A stretch of DNA of 64,000 bases from Fibrobacter succinogenes (GTDB taxonomy: Bacteria > Fibrobacterota > Fibrobacteria > Fibrobacterales > Fibrobacteraceae). Of this stretch, positions 61,115 through 64,000 are shown piece after piece. Below the pieces are notes generated by a model. The model had not been told where the DNA came from. It made no database searches and was given only the letters and a program-made list of their open reading frames with translations. Within the stretch, counting starts at the first letter, position 1, and each line of letters begins with the position of its first letter. Both the position numbers and the translations under genes were made by a program. Location: contig CACYRP010000003.1 of the NCBI GenBank assembly GCA_902776765.1, positions 124,001 through 188,000 of the forward strand, read 5' to 3'.

Positions 61115-63199
61115 CTAATTTCCAAAAGTCCAAACAATGCCGTAAGCGAATCTGAGGCCTTCAGGCGTGTAGCCGGATTCCGGCGCGTAGATGCTGTGGT
61201 TGAAATTCTCGATGCGGTTGTACAGTTCAAACGAGAGAATCTGCATGCGCGCTTCGAAATCCATTGCAAGGTATTTCTTGAGAGAGACGAGCTCTGGCTC
61301 GCCATTTTTGTTAATCGTGCAATCGTAGCGGTTGTTGAACCACTGGAAATCAACGCGTACGCTTACACCGAGCCTATCCTTGACAAAGCGGTTCTGCCAA
61401 TGGATGCTGCCCTTGTAATAAAGTGACGGAGTATCGATAAGTTTGGTGCGCGTAATCTTTTGTCCGCGTTCTAAATAGAATTTCCAGTTGCCCAAACGGA
61501 AGCCCACTTGCATAATCCAGTCAAGTGTATGTGCATGGTCGAGGTTTTCGTAGCGGAATGCAGACTCCACAGAATCGGCTACTTCGGCATATGTTGTATC
61601 TCTCACTTCCATGGTTTCGTAGTTAGCGATATACGTTGAATGTTTATCCGTTGTATCTAAGCCGCCATTAATAACCCACTTGGGTTTTATCAAATTATTA
61701 GCATGTTCGTAACGCAACCCAAGTCCGTAAAAAACATCGCGTTTTTGCCATACGATATTGGCGGTAGCGCGGTCGCGTATTTCGTATTTAAGGTTCTCGT
61801 TAGGGAATGCGACTCGACCCGTTTCTATAAGCTTGAGCTGATTCACGTCGGGGAATTTATTGTCGTGGCGGTAAGATGCCGTTGCCATCAAATGGTAGGG
61901 GAGGAGGTACGTTCCGTCGAGAGAAAATGCGGGTGCAAATTCAACGGTATCCAAAAGTGAACTGTTGCGCTGCATGCCGGCTTGTACGCGGAACAGAGCC
62001 TTCCCGAAAAGCGTATCCGAAACTTCTGCATAGCCGATTTCGCGGTCTTGGTAATATTTTTGCTTTACCTTGTCATCGCCCGTTTCTTCGGTATTTACGA
62101 ATTCATATTCAAAATGGATTCTTGGATTTAGGAACATGTTGTAGCGCGCATCGAAGTTCCCGAGAATCGTTTCGTAGTTGCGGACCTTGCTTGTGTCGTA
62201 ATAAGTGTTTTTGATGACGCGCAGTCCAACGTCGTTATATGTTGTATCTTGTTTTTTCGCAATTTTGGGAAGCTTGCGCATTTCGATTTCGTGATTGCCA
62301 TAATGAATTTCAGTACCGAGAGTCAAGCCCTTGATGGGGTAGAATTCTGCACCGCCGCCATACGTGCGCGTTTCAAGTAGAATTCTATAAGGATCCGTCT
62401 GGAATTCGCGGGAAGTGGGGTCAAGCGTATCCAGCAAAACTTTGTGAGTCGAGTTGTCGGCATTGTCAAGGCTTAAATAGTTTATCTTAAAAAAAGCCTT
62501 GCCATAGCCAAATCGCCAAGTGACAATTGGTTGGAGGTGTATGCTGTTCATCGCAATGTTTCGGCCGCCAAACGGGATTTCTGTAGAGTCTCGCCCCATG
62601 GCAAAAAACGGCGAATGCGTTACCGGCTGGTATTCAAACGGCTTGGAGAGCATGTTGGAATGGCTAGAAACTCCGAGGTCGAGTGTAACCGAGTCCGTAA
62701 TCAGTCGACGGAATTCGAGGCGGAGGGCGTTGCCTTCGAACGGGCCGCGCTCCCAGTTCACATCGGTAATTGGAGTATCGACAGGAATGCCGTGACGTTC
62801 TTCAAAGAGAATTCCGTTTTCGCCGTTGAGCGCAAGCGTAGAACCGTCATAGCTTAAGCGTGTTGTGTAAATCCCGGCGAGCTTGCTCGGATAGCGTTTG
62901 CTCAGCGTTCCGATTCCAAGCGACCTTGCGGGGAGTTCCGGACTGCCAAGGATGGACGTGCCAAGCACCCATTCAGATTTTTGACCCGAAACGTCGTAAG
63001 TGCGCTGCATGACTTCGCGCAACGGAATGACCCAACGGCCTGCGTCCGTTTCTCTGGGTGCTGGATCCGGGCCGTTCACCGTTTCAAAAATGGAATCTTG
63101 CGGAGTTGGGAGCACGCTTTTCTTGGCGTGAATGACATCGGCAAAAACGCTTGAAACAAGCGCGGACAAAACAGTAATTAGAAAAATTCCACGATTCAT
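61115..63199 (-). CDS. Large outer-membrane beta-barrel protein, TonB-receptor-like without a plug
   Basis: A 694-residue protein with signal MNRGIFLITVLSALVSSVFA. Nearly all of the rest alternates in barrel fashion (LGLRYEHANNLIKPKWVING, FYLERGQKITRTKLID, FEARMQILSFELYNRIENFN), like the barrel of TonB-dependent receptors. A full plug domain and a clear TonB box are not visible. The ATG shares a base with the stop of the PHP gene (TAATG); longer reading upstream would lie inside that gene. Transport of a nutrient or an unusual porin role are both possible. Confidence 0.75.
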   Translation of the reverse strand: MNRGIFLITVLSALVSSVFADVIHAKKSVLPTPQDSIFETVNGPDPAPRETDAGRWVIPLREVMQRTYDVSGQKSEWVLGTSILGSPELPARSLGIGTLSKRYPSKLAGIYTTRLSYDGSTLALNGENGILFEERHGIPVDTPITDVNWERGPFEGNALRLEFRRLITDSVTLDLGVSSHSNMLSKPFEYQPVTHSPFFAMGRDSTEIPFGGRNIAMNSIHLQPIVTWRFGYGKAFFKINYLSLDNADNSTHKVLLDTLDPTSREFQTDPYRILLETRTYGGGAEFYPIKGLTLGTEIHYGNHEIEMRKLPKIAKKQDTTYNDVGLRVIKNTYYDTSKVRNYETILGNFDARYNMFLNPRIHFEYEFVNTEETGDDKVKQKYYQDREIGYAEVSDTLFGKALFRVQAGMQRNSSLLDTVEFAPAFSLDGTYLLPYHLMATASYRHDNKFPDVNQLKLIETGRVAFPNENLKYEIRDRATANIVWQKRDVFYGLGLRYEHANNLIKPKWVINGGLDTTDKHSTYIANYETMEVRDTTYAEVADSVESAFRYENLDHAHTLDWIMQVGFRLGNWKFYLERGQKITRTKLIDTPSLYYKGSIHWQNRFVKDRLGVSVRVDFQWFNNRYDCTINKNGEPELVSLKKYLAMDFEARMQILSFELYNRIENFNHSIYAPESGYTPEGLRFAYGIVWTFGN

Positions 63200-64000
63200 T
63201 AGAACCATTCTGCACGAGATTTTTCGCGCCTTTCTCGGAGTGCCTGGACGACGGTGTAGGGCATTTTCATGCAACCTGGGGGGTAGGTTCCGCTTTCGGT
63301 GTGAAAGTCTGAACCGCCGGTGCCCACAAGCCCGAACTTTTGCGCCATTTCCTTGTACTTGCGGCCAACAGCGCCCTTTTGCGCCGGGCTGTAGACTTCC
63401 ATACCCTGGATGCCCCATTCCACCATGTTTTCGATAAACTGGTCGCTGAGGCCAGACTTGTACGGGTGGGCGAGGACTGCAATGCCACCTGCATTTTCGA
63501 TCAAGCGAATTGTTTCTTGCGGGTTCAGTCCCTTCTTTTCGACGAAGGCGATGCAGCCATCACCAAGGTATTTCGTGAACGCTTCGGAAAAGTTCGAAAT
63601 GTATTCTTCATCGACGAGCGACATGGCGATGTGCGGACGCCCAATGATTTTGCCCTTACAATACGAGTGCACTTTTTCGAACGTGATTCCAATGCCGAGC
63701 GCATTAAGTTTTTTGATAATCGCTTTTACACGAGCAATACGCTGCTTTGCGAAATCCTCAAGTTCCATGTTGAGGGCGAGGTTCGTCGGGTCGCAGAAGT
63801 AGCCCAAAATGTGGATGTCCTTGCCTTGCCAAACCGCAGAAATTTCAATTCCCGGAATGATTTCAAGGCCGATTTCCTTGGCGGGTTCTTCGGCAAGCTT
63901 GTAGCTATCCAGATTGTCGTGGTCCGTGATGGAGATGCAACGAAGTCCTTTGCGTTTGCAAAGCATGAGCAATTCATCGACTGAAAGATTGCCATCCGAG
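63199..64000 (-). CDS. PHP-domain phosphoesterase, 5' end missing
   Basis: The reading frame continues past the right edge, starting within SDGNLSVDELLML, the usual beginning of PHP proteins just after their HxHxxxSDG motif. The visible 267 residues contain SITDHDNLDSY, IPGIEISAVWQGKDIHILGY, GRPHIAMSLV, IAVLAHPYKSG and GTGGSDFHTESG, all metal-ligand blocks of the YciV/TrpH type. Members hydrolyse nucleotides or trim RNA 5' ends. The stop overlaps the barrel gene start by one base. Confidence 0.9.
   Translation of the reverse strand, partial: SDGNLSVDELLMLCKRKGLRCISITDHDNLDSYKLAEEPAKEIGLEIIPGIEISAVWQGKDIHILGYFCDPTNLALNMELEDFAKQRIARVKAIIKKLNALGIGITFEKVHSYCKGKIIGRPHIAMSLVDEEYISNFSEAFTKYLGDGCIAFVEKKGLNPQETIRLIENAGGIAVLAHPYKSGLSDQFIENMVEWGIQGMEVYSPAQKGAVGRKYKEMAQKFGLVGTGGSDFHTESGTYPPGCMKMPYTVVQALRERREKSRAEWF

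Overview
The window reads as a stretch of chromosome from a Fibrobacter-like, Gram-negative, fibre-degrading anaerobe. The reasons are the FISUMP (Fibrobacter succinogenes major paralogous) domains in lipoproteins at 11.7 kb and in degenerate form at 35.7-40.5 kb, a secreted GH10 xylanase with an N-terminal carbohydrate-binding module, a porin/thrombospondin-repeat/OmpA protein, many lipoproteins, and short dispersed repeats between genes. I see no rRNA or tRNA genes, no CRISPR array and no insertion sequence or phage genes. The genus is an inference.

Layout. 0-2.6 kb (minus): fabF-type ketosynthase followed by a membrane diguanylate cyclase cut by the left edge. 3.1-5.6 kb (plus): AhbD/NirJ2-like radical SAM protein, two small membrane proteins, tadA. 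5.7-11.6 kb (plus): a tightly packed six-gene operon with a secreted lipoprotein, a beta-helix protein, a soluble unknown, a MotA/TolQ/ZorA-like channel with a long helical tail, a MotB/ZorB-like OmpA partner, and a second soluble unknown. This is the best candidate for an undescribed system. 11.7-13.0 kb: FISUMP lipoprotein. 13.0-17.7 kb (minus): two paralogous outer-membrane proteins interleaved with two lipoproteins, then argH; two of the junctions carry nearly identical covarying hairpins.

17.9-34.1 kb is a complete divergent aryl-polyene (APE/flexirubin-type) locus. The minus arm has an O-methyltransferase, a chain-length-factor-like ketosynthase and a PlsC acyltransferase. The plus arm has two acyl carrier proteins, a three-domain fusion (ApeG-like membrane domain, AMP-ligase, ApeI-like hotdog), a GT2, an LpxL-like acyltransferase, an aromatic amino acid ammonia-lyase, a thioesterase, a LolA-like carrier, an MMPL exporter, two ketosynthases, a dehydratase and a ketoreductase. 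The lyase would make the aryl starter, the ligase would load it on an ACP, the KS/KR/DH set would extend it, and the acyltransferases, LolA-like protein and MMPL protein would place it in the outer membrane.

34.1-41.8 kb (minus): YhcC-type radical SAM protein and an operon of four lipoproteins, three of them paralogous-looking and two rich in two-cysteine modules. 42-50 kb: xylanase, a 58-residue membrane protein, TSP3/OmpA protein (minus), two small ORFs coupled to an MltD-like lytic transglycosylase with five LysM domains, and an ankyrin lipoprotein. 50-58.9 kb: plant-type dapB, an isolated YejB-like permease, a small secreted protein, a guaA gene broken by an internal out-of-frame deletion, a low-GC degenerate subtilase-like protein, and pepA. 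59-64 kb: an outer-membrane barrel protein with a Fur-like palindrome over its start, a sodium/calcium exchanger-family protein, a TonB-receptor-like barrel, and a PHP phosphoesterase cut by the right edge.

All functions come from motif reading without database searches. Family names given from memory are marked as such.
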